Below, one piece after another: positions 26,211 through 36,149 of a DNA stretch of 64,000 nucleotides; position 1 is the stretch's first letter; the number at the start of each line of letters is the position of its first letter. Location of the stretch: contig NZ_JANBVH010000009.1 of assembly GCF_024273235.1 (NCBI RefSeq), positions 80,379-144,378 of the forward strand. Direction: 5' to 3'. The notes under the pieces are model-generated. The model was not told the origin of the DNA and did no database searches. It worked only from the letters and a program-made list of their open reading frames with translations. Both the position numbers and the translations under genes were made by a program. Source of the stretch: Sphingomonas faeni. GTDB taxonomy: Bacteria > Pseudomonadota > Alphaproteobacteria > Sphingomonadales > Sphingomonadaceae.

Positions 26211-27203
26211 ATGCCGACCATCGCACGCTCCCTGCTGTTCCTGCTGCTTGCCGCCGCGCCCGCCCCGAAGAACGAAGGGCCGCCCCCGGCATTTTTCGAG
26301 ACGTTGCGCGCGGCGGACCTGCGGATGGCGACGATCGCCTATCGCCTGACGACCGCGAATGCCGCTTTGTGCGACCGGCTCCAGCCGCAACTCGGCATGC
26401 CGATCCACGCGCTGACGCAATATGGGCCGGCGACGCGCACTGCCGCCGCGACCGCGTTCGGGTTCGAATCGACGGTCGGCGTCGAGGCGGTCGTGCCGGG
26501 GGCGCCGGCGGACAAGGCCGGGGTGCGTGCGAACGATTCGATCGTCGCGATCAACGGCACCGAGCAACCGGGACTGCCGACAGCGGATGCCGCCGAGGGG
26601 GCGGGCGCGCGCGATGCGGCGGAGGCCGTGATCGCGACGGCGCCGGTCGGCAAACCCGTGCGGCTGACCGTCTTGCGCGGCGGGCAGCGCTTGCCGATCA
26701 CGGTTCAGCCGGTCACCGGCTGTCGCTCGCGGTTCGAGATCCTGCTCGGCAGCGGGCTCGACGCCACCGCTGACGGCGCGATCGTGCAGATCGGCGAGCG
26801 GTTCTTCGAAGGCTATACCGACGCGGAGATCGCGGTCGTCGTCTCGCACGAGCTGGCGCACAACATCCTGCGCCACCGCGAGAGGCTCGACGCGGCGAAG
26901 ATCAATCGTGGCCTGCTGGCGGAGCTGGGTCGCAACGGCCGGTTGATCCGCGAGACCGAGGACCAGGCGGACCTGCTCGGGATCTACCTGCTCGCCAATG
27001 CCGGGTATGATCCGATGTCGGCGCCGAAATTCTGGCGGCAGAAGGGCGGCACGATCGACGGCGGACTGTTCCGCAGCCGTACGCATGCCTCGTCCAAGGC
27101 ACGCGCCGAGGTGCTCGAAGCCGCCGCGCGCGAGATCGCGGCGACCCCGACGCGGCCGATCATCCCGCCAGTCGTTGCGACTCGAGACGTGCCGTTGCGC
27201 TGA
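26211..27203 (+). CDS. Exported M48-type metallopeptidase with embedded PDZ domain
   Basis: 330 residues with a signal peptide (MPTIARSLLFLLLAAAP). A PDZ-like module spans about 85-165 (VEAVVPGAPADKAGVRANDSI). The zinc motif HELAH is at 213-217 and a downstream third-ligand motif RETEDQADLLG at about 244-254, typical of M48. It would act on periplasmic or outer-membrane proteins, as BepA-like peptidases do, though placing PDZ before the catalytic part differs from BepA, which has C-terminal TPRs. The 3' end overlaps the convergent wecC 3' end by 44 bases. Confidence 0.87.
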   Translation: MPTIARSLLFLLLAAAPAPKNEGPPPAFFETLRAADLRMATIAYRLTTANAALCDRLQPQLGMPIHALTQYGPATRTAAATAFGFESTVGVEAVVPGAPADKAGVRANDSIVAINGTEQPGLPTADAAEGAGARDAAEAVIATAPVGKPVRLTVLRGGQRLPITVQPVTGCRSRFEILLGSGLDATADGAIVQIGERFFEGYTDAEIAVVVSHELAHNILRHRERLDAAKINRGLLAELGRNGRLIRETEDQADLLGIYLLANAGYDPMSAPKFWRQKGGTIDGGLFRSRTHASSKARAEVLEAAAREIAATPTRPIIPPVVATRDVPLR

Positions 27204-28479
27204 CCGGCAGCCCCGACGCGCGCGGCTGATCCGGCCAGATGCCGCGCGTATCGAGCACCGCCTTGTCGGCGCGCTCCTCGAGCGGGATCGATTTGAACAC
27301 GTCGTGGTCGACCAGCACGATCATGACCGAACAGGTCTCGATCGCGGTATCGACGTCGATCAGCGTGGCGCCGGTATCCGCCAGCACCGCGGGCAGCGTC
27401 TGCGCATAGGGCTCGACGATCCGCACGCGGTCGCCGAACTGCCGCGCGACGGCCTCGGCGACCTTGAGAGCGGGGCTCTCGCGGAAGTCGTCGATGTTCG
27501 CCTTGAACGCGAGGCCGAGGCAGGCGACGGTTGAATCCGGGAAAGCTTCGACGAGGGCGGCGACCTGCGCGATGACGTGGTCGGTCTTGCCATCGTTCAC
27601 TTCGCGTGCGGTGCGGATCAGCGGGGTCTGGTCGGGGGCGGCGTGGACCAGGAACCACGGGTCGACCGCGATGCAATGCCCGCCGACGCCGGGGCCGGGC
27701 TGGAGGATATTCACGCGCGGATGGCGGTTGGCGAGGCGGATCACCTCCCAGACGTCGACGCCCATCGTGTCGGCGATCAGCGACAATTCATTGGCGAAGG
27801 CGATGTTCACGTCGCGAAACGCGTTCTCGGTGAGCTTCGTCATCTCCGCGGCGCGCGCGGTTGTGGTGACGCAGGCGCCGCGCACGAACCGGCGGTAGAA
27901 GGTGAGGGCCTTGCGTGCGCAGCGCGGCGTGATCCCGCCGATGACGCGGTCGTTGTCGATCAGCTCCACCAGAATGCGGCCGGGCAACACGCGCTCGGGG
28001 CAATAGGCGATCGCGATGTCCGCCTGGTCGCCGGTCTTGCCCGGTACGCGCAGATCGGGGCGCAAGGTCGCCAGCAGATCGCGGACTTTCTCCGTCGTGC
28101 CGACCGGGGAGGTCGATTCGAGGATGATCGTATCGCCGGTCTTCAGCACCGACGCGATGGTCGTCGCGGCGTCGAGGACATAGCCGATGTTGGGCGCATG
28201 ATCGGTGTCGAACGGCGTCGGCACGGCGATGACGAAGACGTCCGCCGGCTCGATCGCGGTCGAGGCGCGCAACGTGCCGCGTGCGACGACGCCGGAGACG
28301 AGACCATCGAGATCTACCTCCTCGATATGCACCCGGCCGGAATTAACCGTCTCGACGACCGACTCGGTCACGTCGACGCCGAGCACTTGCGCGCCGGTCC
28401 GCGCGATGATCGCGGCGGTGGGAAGGCCGATATAGCCGAGCCCGAGCACGACGACGTTGAGGTTGGTATCAGACAGCAT
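27160..28479 (-). CDS. wecC: UDP-N-acetyl-D-mannosamine dehydrogenase
   Basis: 439 residues from ATG 28479. It oxidises UDP-ManNAc to UDP-ManNAcA with two NAD. The N-terminal NAD motif is VLGLGYIGLPTA, and the catalytic cysteine lies in GPGVGGHCIAVDPWF; the C-terminal UDP-binding domain includes LAFKANIDDFRESPA. The start overlaps the wecB stop by 11 bases, so UDP-GlcNAc to UDP-ManNAc to UDP-ManNAcA is encoded as one unit for a surface polysaccharide. The longer upstream frame is only the end of wecB out of frame. Confidence 0.93.
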   Translation of the reverse strand: MLSDTNLNVVVLGLGYIGLPTAAIIARTGAQVLGVDVTESVVETVNSGRVHIEEVDLDGLVSGVVARGTLRASTAIEPADVFVIAVPTPFDTDHAPNIGYVLDAATTIASVLKTGDTIILESTSPVGTTEKVRDLLATLRPDLRVPGKTGDQADIAIAYCPERVLPGRILVELIDNDRVIGGITPRCARKALTFYRRFVRGACVTTTARAAEMTKLTENAFRDVNIAFANELSLIADTMGVDVWEVIRLANRHPRVNILQPGPGVGGHCIAVDPWFLVHAAPDQTPLIRTAREVNDGKTDHVIAQVAALVEAFPDSTVACLGLAFKANIDDFRESPALKVAEAVARQFGDRVRIVEPYAQTLPAVLADTGATLIDVDTAIETCSVMIVLVDHDVFKSIPLEERADKAVLDTRGIWPDQPRASGLPVSATARLESQRLAG

Positions 28480-29611
28480 GCCCGGCGCCCTTTGCGAGTG
28501 TTTCTGCGATTGTCTTGGCGATCCTGGCCGCGGCATGGCCGTCCCCGAACGGGTTATGGGCACGCGCCATCGCGGCATATACGCCTGCGTCGTCGAGCAG
28601 CGTGAAGATTTCGGAGACGATGCGGTCCTCGTCGGTGCCGATCAGCTTGGCGGTGCCGGCCGCCACGCCTTCCGGCCGCTCGGTCGTCTCGCGCATCACG
28701 AGTACGGGCTTGCCGAGTGCGGGGGCCTCCTCCTGCACGCCGCCCGAATCGGTCAGGACGATCTCCGCCATGCCGAGCGCGCGGACGAAATGCGGGTAAT
28801 CGAGCGGCTCGATCCGCGCGACGTTGGCGCGGTCGCCGAGGATGGCGTCCATCACCGAGACGACGTTGGGATTGGGGTGGACGGGGAACAGCACCGCGAC
28901 GTCGTCGCGCGCGGCGATCCGACCGATCGCGCGGGCGATCGCCGCCATGCCGTCGCCGAAATTCTCGCGCCGGTGCGTGGTGACCAGGACGATGCGCTTG
29001 CCGGCGAAGCGCGCTGCGATGGCGTCGAGACCCGCCGCCAGTGCAGGGTCCGCCGCGACGCGGTCGGCGGTCCAGTGCAGCGCGTCGATCACGGTGTTGC
29101 CGGTGACGTGGATCGTGTCGGCGGGGATCGTCTCGCGTCGCAACGCCTCGGCCGCGGTCTCGGTCGGGGCGAAGTGCAGTGCGGCGATCGGCGCGACGAT
29201 GCGGCGGTTCACCTCCTCCGGCCAGGGCTGGTAGATGTCGCCCGAGCGCAGCCCTGCCTCGACATGCGCGACCGGGACCTTGCGATAATAGGCGGCGAGT
29301 GCGCCCGTCATCGCAGTTGCCGTGTCGCCCTGAACCATGACGAGATCGGGCGTCTCGGCGTCCATCACCTCGCCAAGCCCGGTGAGCAGTCGCGCGGTCA
29401 GGCGATCGAGCGTCTGGCCCGGCTCCATGAGGTCGAGATCGATGTCGGGCGACAGATCGGCGATGGCGAGGACCTGGTCCAGCAACCCCCGATGTTGTGC
29501 GGTGACGCAGGTGCGGACGACCAAGCCGGGGGTCGCGGCCAGAGCGCGGATGACCGGAAACAATTTGATCGCTTCTGGACGCGTACCGAAGATGACGAGA
29601 ATCTTTGACAT
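28469..29611 (-). CDS. wecB: UDP-N-acetylglucosamine 2-epimerase (non-hydrolysing)
   Basis: 380 residues, standard length. The family opening ILVIFGTRPEAIKLFPVI and the motifs VQGDTATAM, HVEAGLRSGD, VTTHRRENFG and LTDSGGVQEEAP are present. It interconverts UDP-GlcNAc and UDP-ManNAc in the cytoplasm, supplying wecC directly downstream. It is divergent from galU across 124 bases. It makes precursors for exopolysaccharide or O-antigen-like glycans. Confidence 0.95.
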   Translation of the reverse strand: MSKILVIFGTRPEAIKLFPVIRALAATPGLVVRTCVTAQHRGLLDQVLAIADLSPDIDLDLMEPGQTLDRLTARLLTGLGEVMDAETPDLVMVQGDTATAMTGALAAYYRKVPVAHVEAGLRSGDIYQPWPEEVNRRIVAPIAALHFAPTETAAEALRRETIPADTIHVTGNTVIDALHWTADRVAADPALAAGLDAIAARFAGKRIVLVTTHRRENFGDGMAAIARAIGRIAARDDVAVLFPVHPNPNVVSVMDAILGDRANVARIEPLDYPHFVRALGMAEIVLTDSGGVQEEAPALGKPVLVMRETTERPEGVAAGTAKLIGTDEDRIVSEIFTLLDDAGVYAAMARAHNPFGDGHAAARIAKTIAETLAKGAGHAV

Positions 29612-29735
29612 GACAACGCCCTAGCCCAACGTCTTTAATGACGCGCTAATGGACTGCATCGAATTGGACTTCTGTGCATTTGCACGCGTGGACGTCGACC
29701 GATAGACGTCCATACGAGCATACAGGGAGCTTCGA

Positions 29736-30608
29736 ATGACGATAAAGCCGCTGCGCAAGGCCGTGTTTCCGGTCGCCGGACTGGGCACGCGCTTCCTTCC
29801 GGCCACCAAGGCCATGCCGAAGGAAATGCTCACCGTCGTCGACAAGCCGCTGATCCAATATGCCGTCGAGGAAGCGCTCGAGGCGGGGATCGAGCAGATC
29901 ATCTTCGTGACGGGTCGCAACAAGGGCGCGCTCGAGGATCATTTCGACATCTCGTACGAGCTTGAGGATACGATGCGGTCGCGCGGCAAGTCGCTCGATG
30001 CGATCAGCCATATCCGGATGAAGCCTGGCTCGCCGGTCTATGTCCGCCAGCAGGAGCCGCTGGGTCTCGGCCATGCCGTATGGTGCGCGCGCGAGATCGT
30101 CGGCGACGAGCCGTTCGCGGTCCTGCTGCCGGACGAGCTGATGGTCGGCAAGCCGGGCTTCATGAAGCAGATGGTCGAGGCGTATAACCAGGTCGGCGGC
30201 AACGTGATCGGTGCGCTCGAAGTGCCGGACTCCGAGACGGACAAATACGGCATCATCTCGCCCGGTGCGATCGATGGCCGGCTGACCGAGGTCACCGCGC
30301 TGGTCGAAAAGCCCAAGCGTGGCACCGCACCGTCGAACCTGATGATCCCGGGACGCTACATCCTCCAGCCGGAGGTGATGCGGATCCTAGAGACGCAGGA
30401 AAAGGGCGCAGGCGGCGAGATCCAGCTGACCGACGCGATGGCGCAGCTGATCGGCAACCAGCCGTTCCACGGCTTCACCTTCGACGGCCAGCGCTATGAC
30501 TGCGGCGACAAGGCCGGCTATATCCAGGCCAATCTGGCGATCGCGCTCGCTCGCGATGATATCGGCCCGGGCATTCGCGACTTCGCGACGAACCTGCTGG
30601 CGCGCTGA
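29736..30608 (+). CDS. galU: UTP-glucose-1-phosphate uridylyltransferase
   Basis: 290 residues. It makes UDP-glucose from UTP and glucose 1-phosphate. The nucleotidyltransferase motif is VAGLGTRFLPATKAMPKEM, with VVDKPLIQYAVEEA, VTGRNKGALEDHFD and the later LVEKPKRGTAPSN. The start ATG has a GGGAGC ribosome site. It faces the wecB-wecC pair and precedes a convergent polysaccharide glycosyltransferase, in keeping with surface-glycan synthesis. Confidence 0.96.
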   Translation: MTIKPLRKAVFPVAGLGTRFLPATKAMPKEMLTVVDKPLIQYAVEEALEAGIEQIIFVTGRNKGALEDHFDISYELEDTMRSRGKSLDAISHIRMKPGSPVYVRQQEPLGLGHAVWCAREIVGDEPFAVLLPDELMVGKPGFMKQMVEAYNQVGGNVIGALEVPDSETDKYGIISPGAIDGRLTEVTALVEKPKRGTAPSNLMIPGRYILQPEVMRILETQEKGAGGEIQLTDAMAQLIGNQPFHGFTFDGQRYDCGDKAGYIQANLAIALARDDIGPGIRDFATNLLAR

Positions 30609-30646
30609 GCTACCGGCCCGCTTACCGGGGCGCGCACCGGCCCTCT

Positions 30647-30674
30647 CACCGGAACGTCAGAAGGCGTTCCGGTG
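30647..30674. terminator. Perfect hairpin between convergent galU and glycosyltransferase genes
   Basis: Ten-base perfect arms CACCGGAACG / CGTTCCGGTG around an eight-base loop that includes the glycosyltransferase stop codon. There is no T-run, so a bidirectional terminator is only a possibility. Confidence 0.35.
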
Positions 30675-32063
30675 CAGCAGGACGCGGAAGGTCAGGACGA
30701 TGATCTTGATGTCGCGCCAGATCGACCAGTGTTCGAGATATTCGAGATCGGCCTGGAGCCGGTTGCGCAGATCGTCCTCGTACACCGTCGCACCGCGATA
30801 GCCGCGGACCTGTGCAAGGCCGGTCAGCCCGGGCTTTGCGGCATGGCGATGCCAGTATCGCTGGTCGACTTCCCAGAACAGCTTGTTCGCCGCGCGCGAT
30901 CCCAGTGCGTGAGGACGGGGGCCGACGATGCTCATGTCGCCTTTCAATACGTTCAATAGCTGCGGCAGTTCGTCGATGCTGGTGCTGCGGATGAACTTGC
31001 CGACACGGGTGATCCGGTCGTCGTCGCGCGCCGTCGATCGTGCGCCGTCGCCGTCGCAGCCATCGACGCGCATGCTGCGGAACTTCATCAGCCGGAACAT
31101 CTGGTTGCTTCGCCCGATCCGGACCTGGCTGAAAAACACGGGGCCGCGCGAGTCCAGCTTCACGGCCAGCGCGATCAGGATCAGCATCGGTGTCAGCATG
31201 AGCAGGCCGAAGCTGGCGAGCATCACGTCGAAGCCGCGTTTCATGAAGCGGTCGAACAGGACGAGTGGGCCGTTGGCGATGATCACCGTCGGCGTGTTGC
31301 CGTGGACGCTGATCCCGAGCGGCGCGAGCACGTTCAGTTCCGGCATGAATATCTCGCTTTGGATATTCGCGCCCTTCAAGGCCTGTGCCCAGGCGAGCCG
31401 ACGTTCGGGGCTGCACGCGACGATGACCCGGTCCGCGCCCGACAGCGATTGGGCGAGGCGGTCGTACATTACGGGATCGTGTCGGTCGGGATCGAAATAG
31501 GAATCGGACGCGATGATGACCGAGAAGCTTCCCTGCGGGATCGGCTGGCCGGGATCGTGCAGCAGCACGATGCTGAACGGGTTCCCGCCGATGATCGCGG
31601 GCATGTGGCGGACGAACAGGAACCGGCCCAGCGCCAGCGAGACCACGGCAAATCCGGAACCCATGGCAACGACGAGCCGAGGGAAGATGTCGCTCGCCTT
31701 GAAGCAGAAGGCGATGAAGATGACGGCCGAGATCGCCAGCGTATAGGCTTGCAGTCCGCGCGAGACGGAGCGGAACGGATCGCGCAAATTGCGGGCGGCG
31801 TAGCTTCCGTTGTTGAGCGTCGTGATGACAAATACCGGGATCAACACCGCGAGTATCACGATCCAGTTGGTATCGGCCCGAAACGTATCGCGAAGGCCGG
31901 CTGCCACCCCGTAACTGACGACGATACATCCGATATCGACCGTGAGAAGGCCGAGGATCAGGCGAATGCGCAGCGCCGACGCGCTGGGACGCCACGTTCG
32001 TGCAGGTTTCTTTACCTGCGCCGACCCTGGAGCCCGGCGGATCACGCCGCCCTCCATATTCAT
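30657..32063 (-). CDS. Exopolysaccharide polyprenyl glycosylphosphotransferase
   Basis: 468 residues from ATG 32063, chosen for its AGGT ribosome site; a frame to 32168 exists but lacks one. About four N-terminal membrane helices (residues 35-165) and a cytosolic CoA-binding-like region lead to the C-terminal bacterial sugar transferase domain (about 270-468). That domain begins MKRGFDVMLASFGLLMLTP and contains KFRSMR, DELPQLLNVLKG and SIVGPRP. It transfers a sugar phosphate to undecaprenyl phosphate to begin repeat-unit synthesis. It is near galU, wecB and wecC and fits the same polysaccharide pathway. Confidence 0.93.
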   Translation of the reverse strand: MNMEGGVIRRAPGSAQVKKPARTWRPSASALRIRLILGLLTVDIGCIVVSYGVAAGLRDTFRADTNWIVILAVLIPVFVITTLNNGSYAARNLRDPFRSVSRGLQAYTLAISAVIFIAFCFKASDIFPRLVVAMGSGFAVVSLALGRFLFVRHMPAIIGGNPFSIVLLHDPGQPIPQGSFSVIIASDSYFDPDRHDPVMYDRLAQSLSGADRVIVACSPERRLAWAQALKGANIQSEIFMPELNVLAPLGISVHGNTPTVIIANGPLVLFDRFMKRGFDVMLASFGLLMLTPMLILIALAVKLDSRGPVFFSQVRIGRSNQMFRLMKFRSMRVDGCDGDGARSTARDDDRITRVGKFIRSTSIDELPQLLNVLKGDMSIVGPRPHALGSRAANKLFWEVDQRYWHRHAAKPGLTGLAQVRGYRGATVYEDDLRNRLQADLEYLEHWSIWRDIKIIVLTFRVLLHRNAF

Positions 32064-32211
32064 TGACCTAATGGACGCACGTGCAGTCCCCCCTGCACCA
32101 ATCAGTATCGCGAAATGCCGCAATGCAAAAGAACAACTATTTACTATGAGGAAAACGGACGCCTCCATTTGCCCAACCGCTCGTGCAGCTTAGTCCGTTT
32201 CGAAGGCTAAC

Positions 32212-32979
32212 TTACAGCGCGACCTGGATTTTGCCGCACGCAGTGCAACCCGGATCCTTCGGCAGGCGGATCGACCGGAAGCGCAGGGCCAGGAGGTCGA
32301 TCAGCAGCAACTTGCCTGCGGGGTCGTCGCCGAACGGGGCGATCGCACGCAGCACTTCCAGCGCGGCGAGGCTGCCGATCACGCCGGTGACGGGGCCGAG
32401 AACACCGTCTTCCGCGCAGCTCGTTTCGGCCCGCTCGGGGTCCTCGCCGACGAAGCAGCGGTAGCACGGCTTGTCCGCTTCCCAGCCGCGATAGGTGGCG
32501 AGCTGGCCTTCGAACTGCCCGACCGCGGCGGAAACGAGCGGGATCTTCGCGACATGCGCGGCATCGGCGACGCAGAAGCGGGTCGCGAAGTTGTCGCAGC
32601 CGTCGAGCACGACGTCGGCGCCCGCGAGCAGGCCTGCGACGTTCGTTGGATCGATTCGGACACGGTGGGTTTCGACAGCGACATGCGGGTTGATCCGCAC
32701 CACCGCCGCCGCCGCCGCCTCGACCTTCGCGATGCCGGTATCCGCGGTGGCGAAGATCGTCTGGCGTTGCAGGTTCGAGGGCTCGACACGGTCGTCGTCG
32801 ATCAGGATCAGGCGACCGACGCCGGCGGCCCCCAGATACTGGATCGCGGGCGAGCCGATCCCGCCGGCCCCGACGATCGCGACGGTGGCCGCCTTCAGTC
32901 GCGCCTGCCCGGAGCCGCCGAATTCCTTGAGGACGATATGCCGCGCATACCGGGTGAGTTCGTCGTCGGAGAGGATCAT
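32212..32979 (-). CDS. ThiF/MoeB/HesA-family adenylyltransferase
   Basis: 255 residues from ATG 32979. The E1-like nucleotide site is VAIVGAGGIGSPAIQYLG, followed by DDDRVEPSNLQRQ. The catalytic cysteine region is AETSCAEDGVLGPVTG, and two zinc pairs are CYRC and CTAC near the C-terminus. It would adenylate the C-terminal glycine of a ubiquitin-like sulfur carrier for thiamin or molybdopterin synthesis; which carrier is not visible. ATGA overlap with the upstream unknown gene. Confidence 0.9.
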   Translation of the reverse strand: MILSDDELTRYARHIVLKEFGGSGQARLKAATVAIVGAGGIGSPAIQYLGAAGVGRLILIDDDRVEPSNLQRQTIFATADTGIAKVEAAAAAVVRINPHVAVETHRVRIDPTNVAGLLAGADVVLDGCDNFATRFCVADAAHVAKIPLVSAAVGQFEGQLATYRGWEADKPCYRCFVGEDPERAETSCAEDGVLGPVTGVIGSLAALEVLRAIAPFGDDPAGKLLLIDLLALRFRSIRLPKDPGCTACGKIQVAL

Positions 32980-33440
32980 GCGCCCCAGGCGAACGTCAGG
33001 CTGGTGCGATACCAGGTGTCGGTATCGGTATCGACCACGTCGATCGAATCGCGCGCGCCGAGGATAACGCCGGCCGCATATTGCTCGACCGTCGGGCAAT
33101 CGATCGCGCGCGGGGTGATGCGGCGGACGCGGCCGTCGCGCGTCATCAGCACCGCGAGATCGAGGCTGAGCGACCAGCCCTGCACCGTCCGGACCGCCTT
33201 CGCGCAACGCCCGGCCATGACTTCGCCGTGGACATAGGCCGAGGTGTTGGCAAGCGTGGTCGCCTGGCGACGGATGCGCAGGGGGGGCAGCGTGCTCCAG
33301 TCCTGCGGGGGCAATGGGCCGGATACTGGGCCAGATACTGGCACCGTCGCGGGCGGCGTCGCCGGGATCGTGGGGACGACCTGCACCTGAGCGATCGGAG
33401 GCGCCGCGGCTTGGAGCAGGAGGAGGAAGGCGGCGATCAT
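32976..33440 (-). CDS. Exported protein of unknown function
   Basis: 154 residues with a short N-terminal hydrophobic segment ([14 protein letters not shown]), probably a signal peptide, then a Pro/Val-rich linker (residues 17-46) and a C-terminal domain with single cysteines at GRCAKAV and IDCPTV that could form a disulfide. It is locked between dut and the ThiF-like gene by four-base overlaps on both sides (ATGA), so it is part of the coaBC-dut operon. No family was recognised. Confidence 0.7.
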   Translation of the reverse strand: MIAAFLLLLQAAAPPIAQVQVVPTIPATPPATVPVSGPVSGPLPPQDWSTLPPLRIRRQATTLANTSAYVHGEVMAGRCAKAVRTVQGWSLSLDLAVLMTRDGRVRRITPRAIDCPTVEQYAAGVILGARDSIDVVDTDTDTWYRTSLTFAWGA

Positions 33441-33874
33441 CGGCCGGTCGATCCGAAGCCGCCTGCACCGCGGGTGGTGTCGTCGAGCGTCGCGACTTCG
33501 TCGAGCGTGGCGCGCAGGACGACCGCGGGAACGAGCTGCGCGATGCGGTCGCCGCGCGCGATCTCAAACGGCTCCTGGCCAAGATTGGCGAGGATCACCT
33601 TCACTTCGCCGCGATAGTCGCTGTCGATCGTACCGGGCGTGTTGAGGCAGGTGACGCCGTGCTTCAGCGCGAGGCCGGAGCGAGGGCGGACCTGCACCTC
33701 GTGCCCTGCGGGAATGGCGATCGCGAAGCCGGTGGCGACAGCAGCGCGTGCGCCGGGGGCAAGCGTCAGCGCCTCGGCGGCGACGACGTCCATGCCGGCC
33801 GCGCCGTCGGTCGCATAGGCAGGCAAGGGCAGGCCCTCGCCGTGCGGCAGGCGCTTGAGTTCGATGCGGATCAT
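33437..33874 (-). CDS. dut: dUTP diphosphatase
   Basis: 145 residues, trimeric-type dUTPase length. Motifs: [47 protein letters not shown] and the C-terminal flexible arm [11 protein letters not shown]. It hydrolyses dUTP to dUMP, keeping uracil out of DNA and feeding dTMP synthesis. The start overlaps the coaBC stop (ATGA), a common alphaproteobacterial order. Confidence 0.97.
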   Translation of the reverse strand: MIRIELKRLPHGEGLPLPAYATDGAAGMDVVAAEALTLAPGARAAVATGFAIAIPAGHEVQVRPRSGLALKHGVTCLNTPGTIDSDYRGEVKVILANLGQEPFEIARGDRIAQLVPAVVLRATLDEVATLDDTTRGAGGFGSTGR

Positions 33875-35058
33875 GATGCGGCTTCTAGCGCATCGGCGAT
33901 GCGGTCCGCCAGTCGGGCCGCGACCGCGTCCTTGGGCAGGCGCTCCCAGCTTTCGATGCCGGTTGCCGTGACGAGATGCACGCTGTTGTCCGCGCCGCCC
34001 ATCACGTCGCCCGATACGTCGTTGGCGACGATCCAGTCGGCCGTCTTGCGAATGCGCTTGGCGACGGCGTGTTCGAGCACGCGCTCGGTTTCGGCGGCGA
34101 ACCCGACCAACAGGCGAGGACGGTGCGGGCTGCGCGCCAAAGTCGCGAGAATATCGGGATTTTCCGCGAGCGTCAGCGTGGGTGTGGCATCGCCCTTCTT
34201 GATCTTCTGCGGGACGGACTCGACGTGCCAGTCCGCCACGGCCGCCACCATGACCGCGGCGTCGGCGGGCAGCGCGCGGTCCACCGCGTCGGCCATCTCG
34301 CGCGCGGTCTCGACGTCGATCCGGTCGACCGCGGGCGGGGTCGCGAGCGTCACCGGGCCGGCGACCAGCGTGACGCGTGCGCCGAGCCGTGCCAGCGCTG
34401 CGGCGATCGCGAAGCCCTGTTTGCCCGACGAGCGGTTGGCGATGTAGCGGACCGGGTCGATCGGCTCGTGAGTCGGGCCGGCGGTGACGAGCATGTGGCG
34501 CCCCGCGAGCCGCTTGCGCGGGGCGGGAGCGAGCATGTCTTCGATCGCGGCGAGGATGGCGGGGGGCTCGGGCAGGCGGCCGGGGCCGTATTCGCCGCAC
34601 GCCATCGCGCCTTCGTCGGGTTGCATCACCGTCACGCCGTCGGCGCGGAGTTGCGCGACGTTGCGGACGGTCGCGGCGTGCGTCCACATGCGGACGTTCA
34701 TCGCCGGCGCGACCAGGACCGGCGTGTCGGTGGCGAGGAGCAGAGTCGTCGCGAGATCGTTCGCCAGGCCGCCGGCCATGCGCGCCATCAGGTCGGCGGT
34801 GGCGGGCGCGACGACGATCAGGTCGGCCTGACGGCTGAGCTGGATATGGCCCATCTCGGCCTCGTCCTTGAGATCCCAGAGCGTGGTGTAGACCTTGTCC
34901 TCGCTGAGCGCGGCGAGCGTCATCGGCGTGATGAAATGATGCGCCGCCTCGGTCATCACGCAGCGCACCGCATGGCCGCGACCTTTCAGCAGGCGGATCA
35001 GTTCGGCGGCCTTGTAGGCGGCGATCCCGCCACCGACGATCAGGAGAATGCGCGTCAT
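33871..35058 (-). CDS. coaBC: Bifunctional phosphopantothenoylcysteine decarboxylase/phosphopantothenate-cysteine ligase
   Basis: 395 residues, two steps of coenzyme A synthesis. The N-terminal flavodoxin-like CoaC part (1-180) has [17 protein letters not shown], the PAMNVRMW active-site segment and a VMQPDEG motif before the catalytic ACGEYGPGR loop. The CoaB part (about 190-395) begins [17 protein letters not shown] and includes [10 protein letters not shown]. It is upstream of dut with overlap and 9 bases downstream of the membrane protein gene. Confidence 0.96.
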   Translation of the reverse strand: MTRILLIVGGGIAAYKAAELIRLLKGRGHAVRCVMTEAAHHFITPMTLAALSEDKVYTTLWDLKDEAEMGHIQLSRQADLIVVAPATADLMARMAGGLANDLATTLLLATDTPVLVAPAMNVRMWTHAATVRNVAQLRADGVTVMQPDEGAMACGEYGPGRLPEPPAILAAIEDMLAPAPRKRLAGRHMLVTAGPTHEPIDPVRYIANRSSGKQGFAIAAALARLGARVTLVAGPVTLATPPAVDRIDVETAREMADAVDRALPADAAVMVAAVADWHVESVPQKIKKGDATPTLTLAENPDILATLARSPHRPRLLVGFAAETERVLEHAVAKRIRKTADWIVANDVSGDVMGGADNSVHLVTATGIESWERLPKDAVAARLADRIADALEAAS

Positions 35059-35067
35059 GAAGCGTCT

Positions 35068-36147
35068 TTAGCGGATAATGCGCGTCACGGTAATGCGCCG
35101 GCTGTCGAGCGCCGCATGGACCAAATCGCGCAGGCCATCGGGGACGAACACGAGCCCGGTCAGCAGCAACGGCGTGACCAGCAGCGCCCAGTGCGGCGTC
35201 TCCTCGGTGCCGAACACGGTGATCAGCAGAGCGATAAGGACGATCGTGGCGAGCGCACGCAGGGCAAGGGGATCGCGCCATGTCGCCCAGCCGAACAGCG
35301 CGAGGCCGACGATCGGTGCTGCCAGACCTAACGGCAGCCAGGCTAGGGCGGTGGCGGAGACTGTAGCGGACACGAACGCGCCGAAGCCGAGCAAGCCGGC
35401 CCAGTCGAAGATCATGTCGTCGAGTGGCTTGACGACCTGGGCCACGGCATAAGCGTGGATTGCCAATACCAATGCGACGACGATCAGCGCGGCGGCCCAG
35501 CCCAGGGCCTCGCGCCGCTGACGTTCGGCCAGCGCGAACGACAGCATGACGATCAGATAGAGCGCGGCAGTCTCGCGGAGCACGGCCGCTGCAACACCGA
35601 ACGCGATCGCGTCGACATAATGGCCGCGCCGCCTGATCGCGAGCGAGAGCGCTATCGCGAGCCCGGCCCAGAGATCGGGCAAGGGCGCGAGCGAGGGCTG
35701 GAGCAGTGGCGCGAGGCTGGCGAACAGCAGCAAGGCGACTGCCGTCTGCGCGGCGCGCATCTTCAGTACCGGCTGCATACGGCCATAGCAGGCGACCGCG
35801 ACCGCCGCGGCGAGCAGATAGAGCATCGCCATCACCACCATACTCGGCAGCGCGGCCTCGATCACCGCGAGCGTGGGCAGGCGGAACGCGGTGAATGGCG
35901 CGAGCGGATAGCCGCCGGCGCGCAGTGCATCCGCGGTTACCGCATAGTAATTGCCGCCGTGGCGAACGCCGTCCACGATCATCGCGTATAGCGCGGTATC
36001 GGTATGACCAGGTGCCGTGGATAGCGTGGCGAGCGTCGCAGTCACGAGCAGCGCCAGCAGCGCGACCACCGCCCGCGCGGCGGGTTGCGAGATGTTTGCG
36101 AACCGTGACGGCGCCGCGAGCCAGACCGGGGTCAGCGGGCGGCGCAT
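35068..36147 (-). CDS. Polytopic membrane protein of unknown function
   Basis: About 359 residues with 9-10 hydrophobic segments. The first periplasmic loop, [19 protein letters not shown] followed by NYY, resembles the loop after helix 1 in GT-C-fold membrane glycosyltransferases, but this is only a hint. Start choice: ATG 36147, or GTG 36153, which overlaps the ubiB stop as GTGA and so may be the true start. It interrupts the ubiB-coaBC-dut order that is otherwise usual in alphaproteobacteria. Confidence 0.72.
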   Translation of the reverse strand: MRRPLTPVWLAAPSRFANISQPAARAVVALLALLVTATLATLSTAPGHTDTALYAMIVDGVRHGGNYYAVTADALRAGGYPLAPFTAFRLPTLAVIEAALPSMVVMAMLYLLAAAVAVACYGRMQPVLKMRAAQTAVALLLFASLAPLLQPSLAPLPDLWAGLAIALSLAIRRRGHYVDAIAFGVAAAVLRETAALYLIVMLSFALAERQRREALGWAAALIVVALVLAIHAYAVAQVVKPLDDMIFDWAGLLGFGAFVSATVSATALAWLPLGLAAPIVGLALFGWATWRDPLALRALATIVLIALLITVFGTEETPHWALLVTPLLLTGLVFVPDGLRDLVHAALDSRRITVTRIIR

Positions 36148-36149
36148 CG

